64,000 nt of DNA from an uncultured Clostridia bacterium (GTDB lineage Bacteria; Bacillota; Clostridia; Oscillospirales; Acutalibacteraceae): the NCBI GenBank assembly GCA_946555465.1, contig CAMNST010000014.1:1-64000 (forward strand), written 5' to 3'. Shown piece by piece: positions 50,817-61,020 of this stretch (positions are counted from its first letter, which is position 1; each line of letters begins with the position of its first letter). Position numbers and translations under genes: made by a program. The notes under the pieces were generated by a model. The model saw nothing but the letters and a program-made list of their open reading frames with translations. It was not told the DNA's origin and ran no database searches.

Positions 50817-51698
50817 TTATAATTTGGCTGCTTCTGCTGCAACACCTAATAAAGCGGCGTCGCTTCCGAGTTTTGATCTTACAATATTTACGCCTCTGAA
50901 ATTTTCCATAAGCATATTGTAGATTTTTCTGTCAATCAAATCTATGATATAGCCCTCGTTCATGATTCCTCCTCCGATAACAATAAGCGGGGGATTAAAA
51001 ATATAAATCAGATTTACAAGGCCGATAATGATTTCGTCAATCCATTTATCAATGACCGATCTGATTTCCGGTTTCTGGAAATTTTCTTTTGCAAAAACCT
51101 GAAAACCATCCATATCGGCACAAACACCTTTGTTTACTGCCTTGATAAGGGCGCTTGTTGAGGCATAACATTCATAACATCCTTCACCGCCGCAGTTGCA
51201 CTGCTTGCCGCCTGCGTGGGTAATCATATGTCCGAATTCTCCTGCTGAAGAACCCATTCCTTTATAAAGTTTGTTATCAAGATAAAGCGCACCGCCGATT
51301 CCCGTGCCGTAAGTCAGGCAGAGAAAATTTGATTCACCTTTTGCTGCGCCGAACTGTGCTTCACCAAGTGCAAAAGCATTTACGTCGTTTTCAACAAAAG
51401 TCGGTATTCCCGTTTTATTTTCAATAATTTTTTTTACCATCATTCCGGTATAATACGGAATATTGCCTGTAGAGTAAACAACGATACCGTTTTTACTGTC
51501 AACCTGACCTGCAGTTGAGATTGCTACTCTGTCAATATGATCATATTCTTCAATTATTGATATTACCTTTTTAACAAGATGTTGTCCGCCCTTATGTGCT
51601 TCTGTAGGTATGGTGTGTTTGTCTGTAATAACAAAATTTTCGTTGCAAAGTGCGTATTTTATATTGGTTCCGCCAATATCAAAAGCCAGTATTTTCAT
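50817..51698 (-). CDS. ROK-family sugar kinase
   Basis: 293 residues. The ATP motif FDIGGTNIKYALC opens the protein. The ROK zinc site is present as GKQCNCGGEGCYECYAS, preceded by the catalytic ENDVNAFALGE region with Asp. ROK kinases phosphorylate glucose, N-acetylmannosamine, fructose, allose or similar sugars; the length and lack of an N-terminal helix-turn-helix show it is a kinase, not a NagC-type repressor. It is monocistronic, with CGGAGG ahead of the ATG. The sugar cannot be told from sequence alone. Confidence 0.9.
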   Translation of the reverse strand: MKILAFDIGGTNIKYALCNENFVITDKHTIPTEAHKGGQHLVKKVISIIEEYDHIDRVAISTAGQVDSKNGIVVYSTGNIPYYTGMMVKKIIENKTGIPTFVENDVNAFALGEAQFGAAKGESNFLCLTYGTGIGGALYLDNKLYKGMGSSAGEFGHMITHAGGKQCNCGGEGCYECYASTSALIKAVNKGVCADMDGFQVFAKENFQKPEIRSVIDKWIDEIIIGLVNLIYIFNPPLIVIGGGIMNEGYIIDLIDRKIYNMLMENFRGVNIVRSKLGSDAALLGVAAEAAKL

Positions 51699-51792
51699 AT
51701 TTACCTCCGAGGATGAACATAATCTTAGTTTTTACAGTATTTTCTATATTAACAACAAGTATATCATTTTTATTTATGAAATTCAATACTTA

Positions 51793-51821
51793 TTGAAAAA
51801 TGAAACAATATGTGTTAAAAT
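51793..51821 (+). promoter_or_regulatory. promoter of the 221-residue membrane protein gene
   Basis: TTGAAA (51793-51798), a 17-base spacer and TAAAAT (51816-51821), 40 bases before the ATG. Confidence 0.6.
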
Positions 51822-51861
51822 TAGTTTGCATTTAATAAAACAATAATTTTGAGGTACATAT

Positions 51862-52527
51862 ATGTCTGATGAAATAAAAGAAGAGAAACTGGACAGCCCC
51901 TTGGTTGTTCACAAAAAAAGTGATGCGTCTTATCAGGAAACTGCGTCTGAGGTAAGCATGAGTGCCACGCATACCGATGAGGAGGCAGATGATGTTCCCA
52001 CTCTTGAACGTCACCGTTTTAAAAAGACCAAAAAGAGAAATCGTTTTCCGCTGTTTTTGCTGTTTGCAGCAGTAATAGTGGGTGTTATTTGTGCGTTGGT
52101 TTACAGCGGTGTTATTCCGATAGGCGAAAAAGAAACAACCACCACAACTCAGAAATCATATACAACCAGTCCGGTTAACGAATTTGAAGGCATTATCACA
52201 GTAAAAGGAACTTATATTTTCTTTGAAGGCGAAGAACTCGGCGGAATAAAAGATCTTGAACGCCAGGTAAAATATCTTAATGCCGGAACAAAATTTGTTG
52301 TTCAGGACGAAAAGGCAGACAGCGATTTTCTTAATTTTGAGGTTCTTTCCATACTGTCAAAATATAATATTGATTATGATATAACCCATATTGTTTCTTC
52401 GGGTCTTATCTCTCAGTACGAAACCACTGCACCAAAGAGCACAGCCCCCGCTTCCTCGTCAACTGCGGCGCCATCAACTTCAACGTCCGCTCCTTCAACT
52501 TCTGCCCAGAATAATACGGAAAACTGA
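51862..52527 (+). CDS. uncharacterised single-pass membrane protein
   Basis: 221 residues; I do not recognise the family. An acidic N-terminal part (1-50), a basic stop-transfer stretch (RFKKTKKRNR, 52-61), one membrane segment (62-82), then a Thr-rich spacer (ETTTTTQ), a compact domain of about 90 residues starting GIITVKGTYIFFEG, and a low-complexity Ser/Thr/Ala/Pro tail (about 188-217). The basic side faces inward, so the compact domain should be outside. The GEELGGIKDLERQVKYL region could bind a ligand or wall component. It is followed after three bases by the GNAT_C gene, so it may act with it. Confidence 0.6.
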   Translation: MSDEIKEEKLDSPLVVHKKSDASYQETASEVSMSATHTDEEADDVPTLERHRFKKTKKRNRFPLFLLFAAVIVGVICALVYSGVIPIGEKETTTTTQKSYTTSPVNEFEGIITVKGTYIFFEGEELGGIKDLERQVKYLNAGTKFVVQDEKADSDFLNFEVLSILSKYNIDYDITHIVSSGLISQYETTAPKSTAPASSSTAAPSTSTSAPSTSAQNNTEN

Positions 52528-52530
52528 TTT

Positions 52531-53337
52531 ATGACTGATTTAATGAATGACATCAATCTTGATGAAGATTTAAAAAGAAAAGTAACTGACCTCTTCCGAA
52601 ACGAAGAGGCAGTTGTTTTATCACTGGCAAGGAAATGCAGCAAAGGAAAGTTTTCCTGCCTGAAAAATAAAAGTGATTTAATGCGTCTTGCTGTTATTCT
52701 TGAATGTGCTGAAAAAACAAGAGCATTTTATAACGAAAAAGGCATCAGCGAAAAAACACTTGCGGATACGCTTGATGATATTCGTATATGGTGTGAAAAT
52801 AATGATAATAAAGGGCTTGCAAATTATAACTGGATAAAAAATCATATTAATGGTGAGTTGTTCAGAATAGGCAGACTTCAGTATCAGATGTTTAAATGCA
52901 AAAGCAGAACCCTTCGTTATTCAAAACTGCCGTTTCGGTATGGCGAAAACGTTCTTTATGTTCATATCCCTCAGGGTGAAAAACTGGTTTATTCGGATTG
53001 TGTCAGATCTCTGAAAGATGCTGTGGCATTTTTTGATAAGTATTTTCCCGATTTTAAGTACAATTTTTTCTTCAGCGAAAGTTGGCTTTTGTATGGAGAA
53101 AATTGGCAGTTTATGGAGCCTTCCTGCAATATTCTTCAGTTTTCAGCGCTGTTTGATGTTGCGTATTCGGTAAATAATGAAAGTCAGGCGATTGAGCGTA
53201 TATTCGGCAGGAGACAGGCTGAAAAAGAAAATTATCCCGAAAAAACCACCCTGCAGAGAAATGCAAAGGCATTTATGCAGGGCGGAGGTGAACTTGGTGT
53301 GGGAATAGGTTTTATTTATAAACAAAGCCTTTTATAA
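52531..53337 (+). CDS. acyltransferase with NAT_N/GNAT_C-like domains
   Basis: 268 residues. The second half matches the GNAT_C type pattern: VLYVHIPQGEKLVYSDCVRS (about 150-169), a helix DAVAFFDKYFPDF, then FFSESWLLYGENWQF and NILQFSALFDV. This family pairs with an N-terminal helical NAT_N domain, here about 1-135. Members are predicted acyltransferases of unknown substrate, common in Actinobacteria and Clostridia. It starts three bases after the membrane-protein gene, so the two are co-transcribed. The ribosome site is poor, suggesting translational coupling. It is convergent with rnhA. Confidence 0.65.
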   Translation: MTDLMNDINLDEDLKRKVTDLFRNEEAVVLSLARKCSKGKFSCLKNKSDLMRLAVILECAEKTRAFYNEKGISEKTLADTLDDIRIWCENNDNKGLANYNWIKNHINGELFRIGRLQYQMFKCKSRTLRYSKLPFRYGENVLYVHIPQGEKLVYSDCVRSLKDAVAFFDKYFPDFKYNFFFSESWLLYGENWQFMEPSCNILQFSALFDVAYSVNNESQAIERIFGRRQAEKENYPEKTTLQRNAKAFMQGGGELGVGIGFIYKQSLL

Positions 53338-53353
53338 CAGCCGATATATTTTG

Positions 53354-53788
53354 TTACATATTTAGATAAAAATGAACTGCAAGTTCGTCGCAGCGTTCGT
53401 TATAAGGGTGGCCGTTATGACCTTTTACCCATTTGAAAGTTACATTATGTTCTTCAAGAAGCGGCAGCAGTTTCATCCATAAATCAACATTGAGGGCAGG
53501 CTTTTTGTCTGCCTTTTTCCAACCGTTTTTCTGCCATGAATAAACCCATTTTTTTTCAACAGCATCACATACATATTTTGAATCTGTGGTAACAAGAACT
53601 TCGCAGGGTTCTTTTAACTGGGAAAGTGCCTCAATAACGGCGGTCAATTCCATTCTGTTATTTGTGGTTTCTGCCTCACCGCCGCAGATTTCTTTTTCCT
53701 TGCCTTTATACACGAGTATTGCACCCCAGCCGCCTTTGCCGGGATTTCCGCTGCAGGCACCGTCGGTGTATATTTCAATCTGTTTCAT
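53354..53788 (-). CDS. rnhA: ribonuclease HI
   Basis: 144 residues. It cuts RNA in RNA-DNA hybrids. The four acidic catalytic residues are all present: Asp in [10 protein letters not shown], Glu in [10 protein letters not shown], Asp in VTTDSKYV and Asp in NERCDELA, with His in KGHNGH. The basic handle seen in the E. coli enzyme is retained ([19 protein letters not shown]). The start ATG is behind AGAGGTT. It is a single gene convergent with the acyltransferase gene and divergent from rnj. No terminator is obvious. Confidence 0.96.
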   Translation of the reverse strand: MKQIEIYTDGACSGNPGKGGWGAILVYKGKEKEICGGEAETTNNRMELTAVIEALSQLKEPCEVLVTTDSKYVCDAVEKKWVYSWQKNGWKKADKKPALNVDLWMKLLPLLEEHNVTFKWVKGHNGHPYNERCDELAVHFYLNM

Positions 53789-53865
53789 CTGAAAACCTCT
53801 AAAACTTTTTTAATTTAAACATATTTTACCATTAAAAGTGGTAATAATCAATATATAGGTACGAC

Positions 53866-53894
53866 TTGACAACAGTTAAATTTTGCCTTATTAT
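53866..53894 (+). promoter_or_regulatory. promoter of the RNase J gene
   Basis: TTGACA (53866-53871), a 17-base spacer and TATTAT (53889-53894), 51 bases before the ATG. Confidence 0.85.
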
Positions 53895-53945
53895 ATAAAC
53901 AATTTATATGTTCGGAAAAAATAATAATTAAAACGGAGGAAATTT

Positions 53946-55721
53946 ATGTCAAATCAAGATAGGCAAAACGGTAAGAACGCCTATGGAAAACGGAATTCCA
54001 AAAAGCGTTATGTAACTTACCGCAAAACGCCTAAAAACAAAACTCTTCAGCAGCATAAGGCTAAGGAGTCTGTTCGTATTGCCTTTTTGGGCGGTATGAA
54101 TGAAATCGGAAAAAATATGACCCTTTATGAATACGGCGGTGACATGTTTATTGTTGACTGCGGTCTTGCTTTTCCTAATTCTGATTTGCCCGGTGTAGAT
54201 ATTGTTATACCGGATTTTACTTATGTTGAAAGCAATGCAGATAAAATTAAGGGCATTATCATTACACACGGTCACGAAGATCATATTGGCGGACTTGCAT
54301 ATTTATTGAAAAAAATCAATGTTCCTATTTATTCAACAAAACTTACAATCGGACTTATCAAAGGTAAGTTTGAAGAACACAATCTTTTGAAAAGAGCAAA
54401 ACTCGTTGAAGTTAAACCGGGGGATAATATTACGCTCGGAAAGTTCAATGTTGAATTTATTCATGTTAATCATTCAATTCCCGATGCAATCGCCATAGCA
54501 GTAAGAACACCGTCAGGTATAATTGTGCAGACAGGTGACTTTAAAATTGATACAACCCCTGTTGACGGCGAAATGATTGACCTTGCGCGATTTGCCGAAC
54601 TCGGAAAAAAAGGGGTGCTTGCTCTTCTTTCAGATTCCACAAATGCTGAAAGACCGGGGTATACGCAAAGCGAAAAATCGGTCGGCGAATCTTTTGAAAT
54701 GCTTTTCAGAAGGGCTAAAAACAAAAGAATTGTTGTTGCAACATTTGCTTCAAATATTCACCGTGTGCAGCAGATTATTGATGTTGCACAGTCGCGCGGC
54801 AGAAAGGTTGCCGTAATCGGACGCAGTCTTGAAAATCTTGTTAATGTCGGTTCAGAACTCGGTTATCTCAATATTCCAAAGGGTATTCTTATAGATATTA
54901 ATTTGATTAAAAACTATCCTGATGAAAAACTTGTTATAATAACAACAGGCTCGCAGGGTGAACCGATGTCTGCCCTGACGAAAATGGCATTCGGCGAACA
55001 CAGGAAAGTTAATCTTACACCAAATGACTATGTTATTATTTCGGCAACCCCGATTCCGGGAAATGAAAAAATGGTCGGTAATGTAGTTAATGAACTAATG
55101 AAACGCAATGTGGAAGTTATATATGAAAAAATGTATGATGTTCACGTATCGGGTCACGCCTGCCAGGAAGAGTTAAAACTCATAATGGGTCTGGTTAAAC
55201 CTAAATATTTTATTCCTGTTCACGGTGAGCAGAAGCATCTGCAGAAGCATGCTGCACTTGCTGTTGCCATGGGAATAAACGAGGAAAATATTTTTATCGG
55301 AAATATCGGTGATAAAATAGAACTTACCCGAAATCAAATAAAAAAACTGGAACCTGTTCCTGCCGGTGAAATTTATGTTGACGGTATCGGTGTGGGTGAT
55401 GTCGGAAACATTGTTCTCAATGACCGTAAGCATCTTTCGGAGGACGGCATAATAATTGTTGTCGCAACGATTGACAGTTCAAGCGGATATGTTGTCAGCG
55501 GTCCTGATATTGTATCACGCGGATTTGTTTATGTAAAAGAAAATGAGGGTCTTATGAAAACTGCACAGAATACGGCATGCAGGGTTATAAAAGAATGTTA
55601 TGACAGCCGGTATAATGACTGGAACAGTGTAAAATCCAGACTTCGTGAAGAAGTTTCAAAACTTATGTATGAAAAAACCAAACGCAAACCCATGATACTT
55701 CCAATTTTAATGGAAATATAA
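53946..55721 (+). CDS. rnj: ribonuclease J
   Basis: 591 residues. An MBL/beta-CASP RNase with 5'-3' exo and endo activity, central to mRNA turnover in Gram-positives. The two-zinc motif is HGHEDH (108-113), with further ligands in HVNHSIPD and TGDFKID. The beta-CASP domain follows (SDSTNAERPGYTQSE, TFASNIHRVQQI), then the HVSGHACQEE and IPVHGE motifs and a C-terminal domain. The N-terminus has a 40-residue basic extension (KNAYGKRNSKKRYVTYRKTPK) before the core, probably for RNA binding. rnjA or rnjB cannot be told apart. CGGAGG precedes the ATG. RplI follows after 27 bases. Confidence 0.95.
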   Translation: MSNQDRQNGKNAYGKRNSKKRYVTYRKTPKNKTLQQHKAKESVRIAFLGGMNEIGKNMTLYEYGGDMFIVDCGLAFPNSDLPGVDIVIPDFTYVESNADKIKGIIITHGHEDHIGGLAYLLKKINVPIYSTKLTIGLIKGKFEEHNLLKRAKLVEVKPGDNITLGKFNVEFIHVNHSIPDAIAIAVRTPSGIIVQTGDFKIDTTPVDGEMIDLARFAELGKKGVLALLSDSTNAERPGYTQSEKSVGESFEMLFRRAKNKRIVVATFASNIHRVQQIIDVAQSRGRKVAVIGRSLENLVNVGSELGYLNIPKGILIDINLIKNYPDEKLVIITTGSQGEPMSALTKMAFGEHRKVNLTPNDYVIISATPIPGNEKMVGNVVNELMKRNVEVIYEKMYDVHVSGHACQEELKLIMGLVKPKYFIPVHGEQKHLQKHAALAVAMGINEENIFIGNIGDKIELTRNQIKKLEPVPAGEIYVDGIGVGDVGNIVLNDRKHLSEDGIIIVVATIDSSSGYVVSGPDIVSRGFVYVKENEGLMKTAQNTACRVIKECYDSRYNDWNSVKSRLREEVSKLMYEKTKRKPMILPILMEI

Positions 55722-55748
55722 TTTAAGAAGAAAACAGGAGAAATCGCA

Positions 55749-56192
55749 ATGAAAGTAATTCTTAAACAAGATGTAAAAAGCCTTGGCAAAAAGGGCGACC
55801 TTGTAAATGCTTCAGACGGATATGCAAGAAATTTTCTTTTTCCGAAAGGTCTTGCCATTGAGGCAAATGCATCAGCAATGAATGAATTCAATAATAAGGA
55901 ATCTGCCAAAAAATTTCATAAGGCAGAAGAGATTAAGGCTGCTCAGGAAGTTGCTGACAAACTCAGCGGAAAAACCTTTAAACTGAAAGCAAAAGCAGGC
56001 GCTAACGGAAAACTCTTTGGTTCGGTAACATCAAAAGATGTTGCAAAACAGATTAAAGAGGATCTTGGCCTTGATATAGACAAAAGAAAAATTGTTATGG
56101 CTGATATGAAAGCCTTCGGAACAGTTCAGGCTGAAATAAAAGTTTATCAGGGAATTACTGCAAATATTTTTGTTCAGGTTTCCGAAGCATAA
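55749..56192 (+). CDS. rplI: ribosomal protein bL9
   Basis: 147 residues, normal length. The opening [20 protein letters not shown] and [14 protein letters not shown] form the rRNA-binding N-domain. A long linker helix (about 42-78, [20 protein letters not shown]) leads to the C-domain ([16 protein letters not shown]). CAGGAG is ahead of the ATG. rplI followed by dnaB is a standard Firmicutes order. Confidence 0.97.
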   Translation: MKVILKQDVKSLGKKGDLVNASDGYARNFLFPKGLAIEANASAMNEFNNKESAKKFHKAEEIKAAQEVADKLSGKTFKLKAKAGANGKLFGSVTSKDVAKQIKEDLGLDIDKRKIVMADMKAFGTVQAEIKVYQGITANIFVQVSEA

Positions 56193-56269
56193 ATTCTAAA
56201 GATTAATTTTTATGAAAGGAAAGATAAAATAATCTATTAATCAGATTGGTTATTTTATCCCGCTTTATT

Positions 56270-57634
56270 ATGGCTGGAACAAATTTATCAGCAGGTGCTG
56301 TGCCTTTTAATCTTGAAGCGGAACAGTCTGTTCTCGGTTCGGTTCTTATAGATTCAGATTGTATGGAAGATGTTGTTGCAGAACTGAATGCAGACAGTTT
56401 TTTCCTTCCTCAGCATCGATCAATTTTCAGTGCAATGATGTTGATGTATTCCTCTTCAAAGGCGATTGACCCTGTTATTATTGCCGATACTCTGACAAAA
56501 GAGGGGCATTATGACTCGGCAGGCGGAAGAGATTACCTTGTTCAACTTGCGCAGGCTGTACCTTCAACTGCCAATATAGAATACTATATTAAAATAGTTA
56601 AAGAGCAATATTATCTGCGCCGTCTTGTAGATATATCCAATAATATTATAGATAAGGCAACTTCAGGTGAAACCGAAGCCTCGGCCCTTCTTGACCATGC
56701 CGAGCAGATGATTTATGAAGTTCGCCAGGGCAAAGAAAAAAACGGTCCGACAAAAGTCAGCGAAATCATTGTTAATGATGTATATAACAAACTTGCTCTG
56801 ATTACAGGCGAAAACAAAGATCAGTATAAAGGTATTCCGACAGGTTTCGGCATACTTGATAAATACCTTACAGGTTTGAATAAATCAGATTTTATTCTTA
56901 TCGGTGCCCGTCCTGCTATGGGTAAAACGAGTTTTGCACTCAATCTTGCACAGAATATAACAATGAATGCAAGAAAAAAGTGCGTCTTTTTCAGCCTTGA
57001 AATGACGAAGGAACAACTTGCTGAAAGACTCCTGTCTGCCCAGGCAGGTGTTGAATCTCAGAAACTCAAAACCGGCGAACTTACGAATGATGAATGGGTA
57101 AGACTCGGTAATGCGGCAGGGCAGTTCAATGATGTTGAACTTTATCTTGATGATACATCTTCAATTACGGTTCCTGAAATAAAATCAAGAGTGCGCAGAA
57201 TGAAAAATGTCGACTGTATTCTTATCGACTATCTCGGTCTGATAACTTCTGCAACGAAAAAAGAAAACCGTGTTCAGGAAGTTTCTGAAATAACACGAAA
57301 TCTTAAAATGATGGCAAAAGATTTGAATATTCCCGTAATATGCTGTGCCCAGTTGTCACGTGCAACCGAGGGCCACGGAAAGAATCATAAACCGCAACTT
57401 GCGGATTTGCGTGAATCCGGTTCTATTGAACAGGATGCAGATATTGTTCTTTTTCTTTATCGTGAAGATTATTACAGAAATGATGTTTCCGAAGATAAAC
57501 AGGATGATATTGATGCAAACAAAACAGAACTGATTATTGCTAAAAACCGTCACGGCGCAACAGGCTCTGTTGAAATGACATTTGATAAAGAATTTACAAG
57601 ATTCAGAGCCATTGATAAATCTCATTATGAATAA
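56270..57634 (+). CDS. dnaB: replicative DNA helicase DnaB
   Basis: 454 residues from ATG 56270. The N-domain has VPFNLEAEQSVLGSVL, the family start. The RecA-like motor has Walker A GARPAMGKTS (near 224) and Walker B DCILIDYLGLI, plus the motif QLSRATEG and the arginine-finger region LRESGSIEQDAD. It unwinds DNA ahead of the replisome as a hexamer (called DnaC in Bacillus). The start is uncertain: neither ATG 56270 nor TTG 56246 has a good ribosome site, and the nearest, GGAAAG, is about 46 bases before the ATG. Its last eight bases overlap tilS. Confidence 0.94.
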   Translation: MAGTNLSAGAVPFNLEAEQSVLGSVLIDSDCMEDVVAELNADSFFLPQHRSIFSAMMLMYSSSKAIDPVIIADTLTKEGHYDSAGGRDYLVQLAQAVPSTANIEYYIKIVKEQYYLRRLVDISNNIIDKATSGETEASALLDHAEQMIYEVRQGKEKNGPTKVSEIIVNDVYNKLALITGENKDQYKGIPTGFGILDKYLTGLNKSDFILIGARPAMGKTSFALNLAQNITMNARKKCVFFSLEMTKEQLAERLLSAQAGVESQKLKTGELTNDEWVRLGNAAGQFNDVELYLDDTSSITVPEIKSRVRRMKNVDCILIDYLGLITSATKKENRVQEVSEITRNLKMMAKDLNIPVICCAQLSRATEGHGKNHKPQLADLRESGSIEQDADIVLFLYREDYYRNDVSEDKQDDIDANKTELIIAKNRHGATGSVEMTFDKEFTRFRAIDKSHYE

Positions 57635-58904
57635 CAGAATTGATAAAACCGTTAAAAAGTTTAATATGCTTTCAAAGGGTGACAGGGTGCTGGCCGCTGT
57701 TTCAGGCGGTGCAGATTCAATGCTGCTTATAAATTATCTGCTTTATGCCAAAGAACGTTTTGATTTAACCCTGTGCGTTGCCCATGTTGAACACGGAATA
57801 AGAGGGCAGGCTTCACTTGACGATGCAAATTTTGTAAAGGATTTCTGCAAAAAAAATTCTCTTGAATATCATCAACTGCATATTGATGCCGTTAATGAAT
57901 CTCTCGAAGCCAAAATGAGTGTTGAGGAATATTCAAGAAAACGGAGATACGAATTTTTTAACAGTATTTCCTGTGATAAGATTGCAACGGCACATAATCT
58001 TTCAGATAATGTTGAAACTGCTTTGTTCAGACTCAGCAGAGGAACGGGGCTTAAAGGCGCGTGTTCAATTCCTGCGGTAAGAGGAAAAATTATAAGGCCT
58101 CTTATTGAAATTCCTTCGGATGATATACGAAATTACTGTAATGAGAACTTAATTGAGTACAGATATGACAGCACCAACAGTTCAAATGAATACAGCAGAA
58201 ATTATATCAGAAATGTAATTATACCTGATTTTATTAAATTAAATGGTGCTTTTGAAAATAATATTAACAGTTTTATAGAAAGTGCAAATGAAGATAATCA
58301 TTTTATTGAAAATGCTGTGAATTGTGCTTTTGGTGAAACTGTAAAAGACAATAAAATACTTCTCTCAAAATTGAGAAAATTCGATATTGCTGTTTCTAAA
58401 CGCGTAATAAAAAAATATTTTTATGAAAACGGTATAGAAATTGACAAATTTCATCTTGGTGAAATTGTTATGCTAATGAACAAATGCGGCAAAATTCAGA
58501 TTAAAGGCAGTTATTTTGCAGTATCGGATAAAGAAAATCTGCGTCTTGCAGATTTTTCAAAGCAGAAAAATAATTTCTCTTTTGTTTCAAAAATTTTAAA
58601 TATTTCTGAATTTAATGATAATTCAGTTGATTTTTATTGCGACTGTGATAAAATTATTGGAAAAGTTGCAGTAAAATCGAGAAATCCCGGTGATACCATA
58701 AGACCTGCAGGAAGAAATTGCAGAAAAACGCTGAAAAAACTTTTTAATGAACTGAAAATTCCTCAGGAAAAGCGTGATTCAACAGCAGTTTTTTATGATG
58801 ATAAGGGTGTTATAGGTGTTGCGGGCTACTGTGTTGACGAACGTGTTTGTGTAGACCGCACAACAAAAAATATATTGTCAATCAAACTTTGCACGGAGGA
58901 CTGA
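57627..58904 (+). CDS. tilS: tRNA(Ile)-lysidine synthase TilS
   Basis: 425 residues from ATG 57627, which lies inside the end of dnaB. It attaches lysine to C34 of tRNA-Ile so that it reads AUA. The PP-loop is SGGADS (26-31). The N-terminal ATPase domain (HVEHGIRGQASLDDANFV, KIATAHNLSDNVETALFRL, YDSTNSSNEYSRNYIRN) is followed by the central and the C-terminal substrate domain (NPGDTIRPAGRNCRKTLKKL). Often hpt lies between tilS and ftsH; here ftsH follows directly, three bases after the stop. Confidence 0.96.
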   Translation: MNNRIDKTVKKFNMLSKGDRVLAAVSGGADSMLLINYLLYAKERFDLTLCVAHVEHGIRGQASLDDANFVKDFCKKNSLEYHQLHIDAVNESLEAKMSVEEYSRKRRYEFFNSISCDKIATAHNLSDNVETALFRLSRGTGLKGACSIPAVRGKIIRPLIEIPSDDIRNYCNENLIEYRYDSTNSSNEYSRNYIRNVIIPDFIKLNGAFENNINSFIESANEDNHFIENAVNCAFGETVKDNKILLSKLRKFDIAVSKRVIKKYFYENGIEIDKFHLGEIVMLMNKCGKIQIKGSYFAVSDKENLRLADFSKQKNNFSFVSKILNISEFNDNSVDFYCDCDKIIGKVAVKSRNPGDTIRPAGRNCRKTLKKLFNELKIPQEKRDSTAVFYDDKGVIGVAGYCVDERVCVDRTTKNILSIKLCTED

Positions 58905-58907
58905 TAA

Positions 58908-60899
58908 ATGGAAAATATGGCAAAGAACTGGAAATCAATAATATGGTATGTATTGATTCCCATTGCGCTTATTGGTGCAATCGTCTTTATGACAAATCAG
59001 CAGGCTAAGGATGAACTGAAGTATTCCGAAGTTGTAAGTATGTTTGAAAACTATGAAGTTAAAGAATTTACACTTGATCTTTCAAAAGGAAAACTTGTTT
59101 ATAAAACTTTTGAAAAACCTGATGACGAACAGGTTTATGATGTTCCGAGTGTGAGTTATTTTCTTGAAGACATAAGAGACAGTGTGGATGAGTATAATTC
59201 TCAGAATGAAGATGCTCCCATTGTCTATGACTATAAGGCGGGAACGTCAAATGCTGTGTTTATCAGCATGCTTCCGAGCGCCCTTATGCTTATTTCCATA
59301 ATTCTTCTTGCCGTTTTCGGTTTCAGACGAATGAGTAAGGAAATGAATAATGAAACAAACAGAACCCTCAGTTTCGGCAAAATAAGAACCAAAAACCTTG
59401 TTGACGATGAGAAAAGAAAAACCACTTTTAAAGATGTTGCAGGCTGTGACGAGGAAAAGGAAGAGTTGGAAGAAATTGTTGAATTCCTTAAGGACTCCGA
59501 CAGATTTACCCAACTTGGCGCAAGAATACCAAAGGGTGTTCTTCTTGTGGGTCCTCCGGGTACAGGTAAAACCCTTCTTGCCCGTGCAGTTGCAGGTGAG
59601 GCAGGTGTGCCGTTTCTTTCAATTTCAGGTTCAGACTTTGTTGAAATGTATGTAGGTGTCGGTGCATCGCGTGTTCGTGACCTTTTTGACCAGGCAAAGA
59701 AAAAATCTCCTGCAATTATCTTTATTGACGAAATTGATGCAGTAGGCCGTCAGAGAGGTGCCGGCATGGGTAACGGTCATGACGAACGTGAACAGACTCT
59801 TAACCAACTTCTTGTTGAAATGGATGGTTTTGGTGCTAACGAAGGTGTTATTATCATTGCTGCCACAAACCGTCCCGATGTTCTTGACCCTGCTCTTTTA
59901 AGACCGGGCAGATTTGACCGTCAGGTAACAGTAGGAAGACCGGATACAAAAGGCAGAGAAGAAATTCTTAAAGTTCACTCCAAAAATAAACCACTTGGAC
60001 CCGATGTTGATTTAAAAGATGTTGCAAAGGGAACAATCGGTTTTGTGGGTGCCGATCTTGAAAATCTTATGAATGAGGCAGCGCTTCTTGCTGCAAGAAG
60101 AAAATATAAGGCCATTACAAGACAGGAAATTCAGGATGCAATGTTAAAGGTTATTATGGGTACGGAAAAGAAATCCCATAAAATGTCTGAAAAAGAAGTA
60201 AAACTGACTTCTTTCCACGAGGCCGGTCATGCTATTGCAACCTATTATCTTGATACCCAGGATGATGTTCATGAAATAAGCATTATCCCGCGCGGTATGG
60301 CAGGCGGCTATACAATGAGCCTTCCTAATGAAGACAAGAGTTATCATTCACGCCTTGAAATGCTTGATGAACTTGTTGTTCTTCTCGGCGGAAGGGTTGC
60401 CGAAGCCCTTACAATGGGCGATATTTCAACAGGTGCTTCAAATGATATTCAAAGAGTATCAACTGTTGCAAGAGAAATGGTAACAAAATACGGTATGAGC
60501 GAAACTCTCGGACCGATTAATTACGGCGGAGATAATCAGGAAGTATTTATCGGCAGAGACTATGGCCATATCAAAAACTATTCCGAAGAGACTGCCGGAA
60601 GAATTGACGAGGAAGTGTCAAGACTCATTAATGACGCTTACAAGAGAACCGAGGATATTCTTAAAGAGCATATGGATAAACTTGAACTTGTTGCAAATAC
60701 TCTTATGGAAAGAGAAAAACTTGATAAAGATGAATTCAGAGACCTTATTGAAAAGGGTTATATTGAAGAAAAAAAAGAAATCATTTCAAGTGAAAAGGCT
60801 GATGAAAAATCAGCAGATGAAAAAACGGAAGCAGAAAGCACTGATTCGGTTCAGGAAATATCTGAAGATACAACAGATTCTGACAATTCTGCTGAATAA
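58908..60899 (+). CDS. ftsH: ATP-dependent zinc metalloprotease FtsH
   Basis: 663 residues. Two membrane segments (about 11-27 and 120-138) frame an outside domain. The AAA+ module has Walker A GPPGTGKT (215-222), Walker [12 protein letters not shown] and the second region of homology ([20 protein letters not shown]). The zinc protease site is HEAGH (437-441) with a later Asp ligand near [12 protein letters not shown]. The acidic Glu/Ser/Asp-rich tail (about 615-663) is long. It degrades unassembled membrane and regulatory proteins. CGGAGG precedes the ATG. A terminator follows. Confidence 0.97.
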   Translation: MENMAKNWKSIIWYVLIPIALIGAIVFMTNQQAKDELKYSEVVSMFENYEVKEFTLDLSKGKLVYKTFEKPDDEQVYDVPSVSYFLEDIRDSVDEYNSQNEDAPIVYDYKAGTSNAVFISMLPSALMLISIILLAVFGFRRMSKEMNNETNRTLSFGKIRTKNLVDDEKRKTTFKDVAGCDEEKEELEEIVEFLKDSDRFTQLGARIPKGVLLVGPPGTGKTLLARAVAGEAGVPFLSISGSDFVEMYVGVGASRVRDLFDQAKKKSPAIIFIDEIDAVGRQRGAGMGNGHDEREQTLNQLLVEMDGFGANEGVIIIAATNRPDVLDPALLRPGRFDRQVTVGRPDTKGREEILKVHSKNKPLGPDVDLKDVAKGTIGFVGADLENLMNEAALLAARRKYKAITRQEIQDAMLKVIMGTEKKSHKMSEKEVKLTSFHEAGHAIATYYLDTQDDVHEISIIPRGMAGGYTMSLPNEDKSYHSRLEMLDELVVLLGGRVAEALTMGDISTGASNDIQRVSTVAREMVTKYGMSETLGPINYGGDNQEVFIGRDYGHIKNYSEETAGRIDEEVSRLINDAYKRTEDILKEHMDKLELVANTLMEREKLDKDEFRDLIEKGYIEEKKEIISSEKADEKSADEKTEAESTDSVQEISEDTTDSDNSAE

Positions 60900-60914
60900 A
60901 CAAAATAAATTAAT

Positions 60915-60946
60915 TGCGGTAGTTTTACTAATACTACCGCTTTTAT
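60915..60946 (+). terminator. terminator of the rnj-rplI-dnaB-tilS-ftsH block
   Basis: An 8-base stem GCGGTAGT / ACTACCGC (60915-60922 with 60933-60940) and a T-run. Confidence 0.87.
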
Positions 60947-60955
60947 TTTGATTTC

Positions 60956-60984
60956 TTGACTTTTTACACAAGATATAGTAAGAT
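60956..60984 (+). promoter_or_regulatory. promoter of the divergent topoisomerase pair
   Basis: TTGACT (60956-60961), a 17-base spacer and TAAGAT (60979-60984), 36 bases before the TTG start. Confidence 0.7.
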
Positions 60985-61020
60985 AAATCGGAATGTGAAC
61001 TTCAGTTCGGAGGGATAAAT

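Noticed and set aside
55749-57634. Replication origin near rplI-dnaB
   Set aside because: No dnaA gene, DnaA-box cluster or AT-rich unwinding region was found here.
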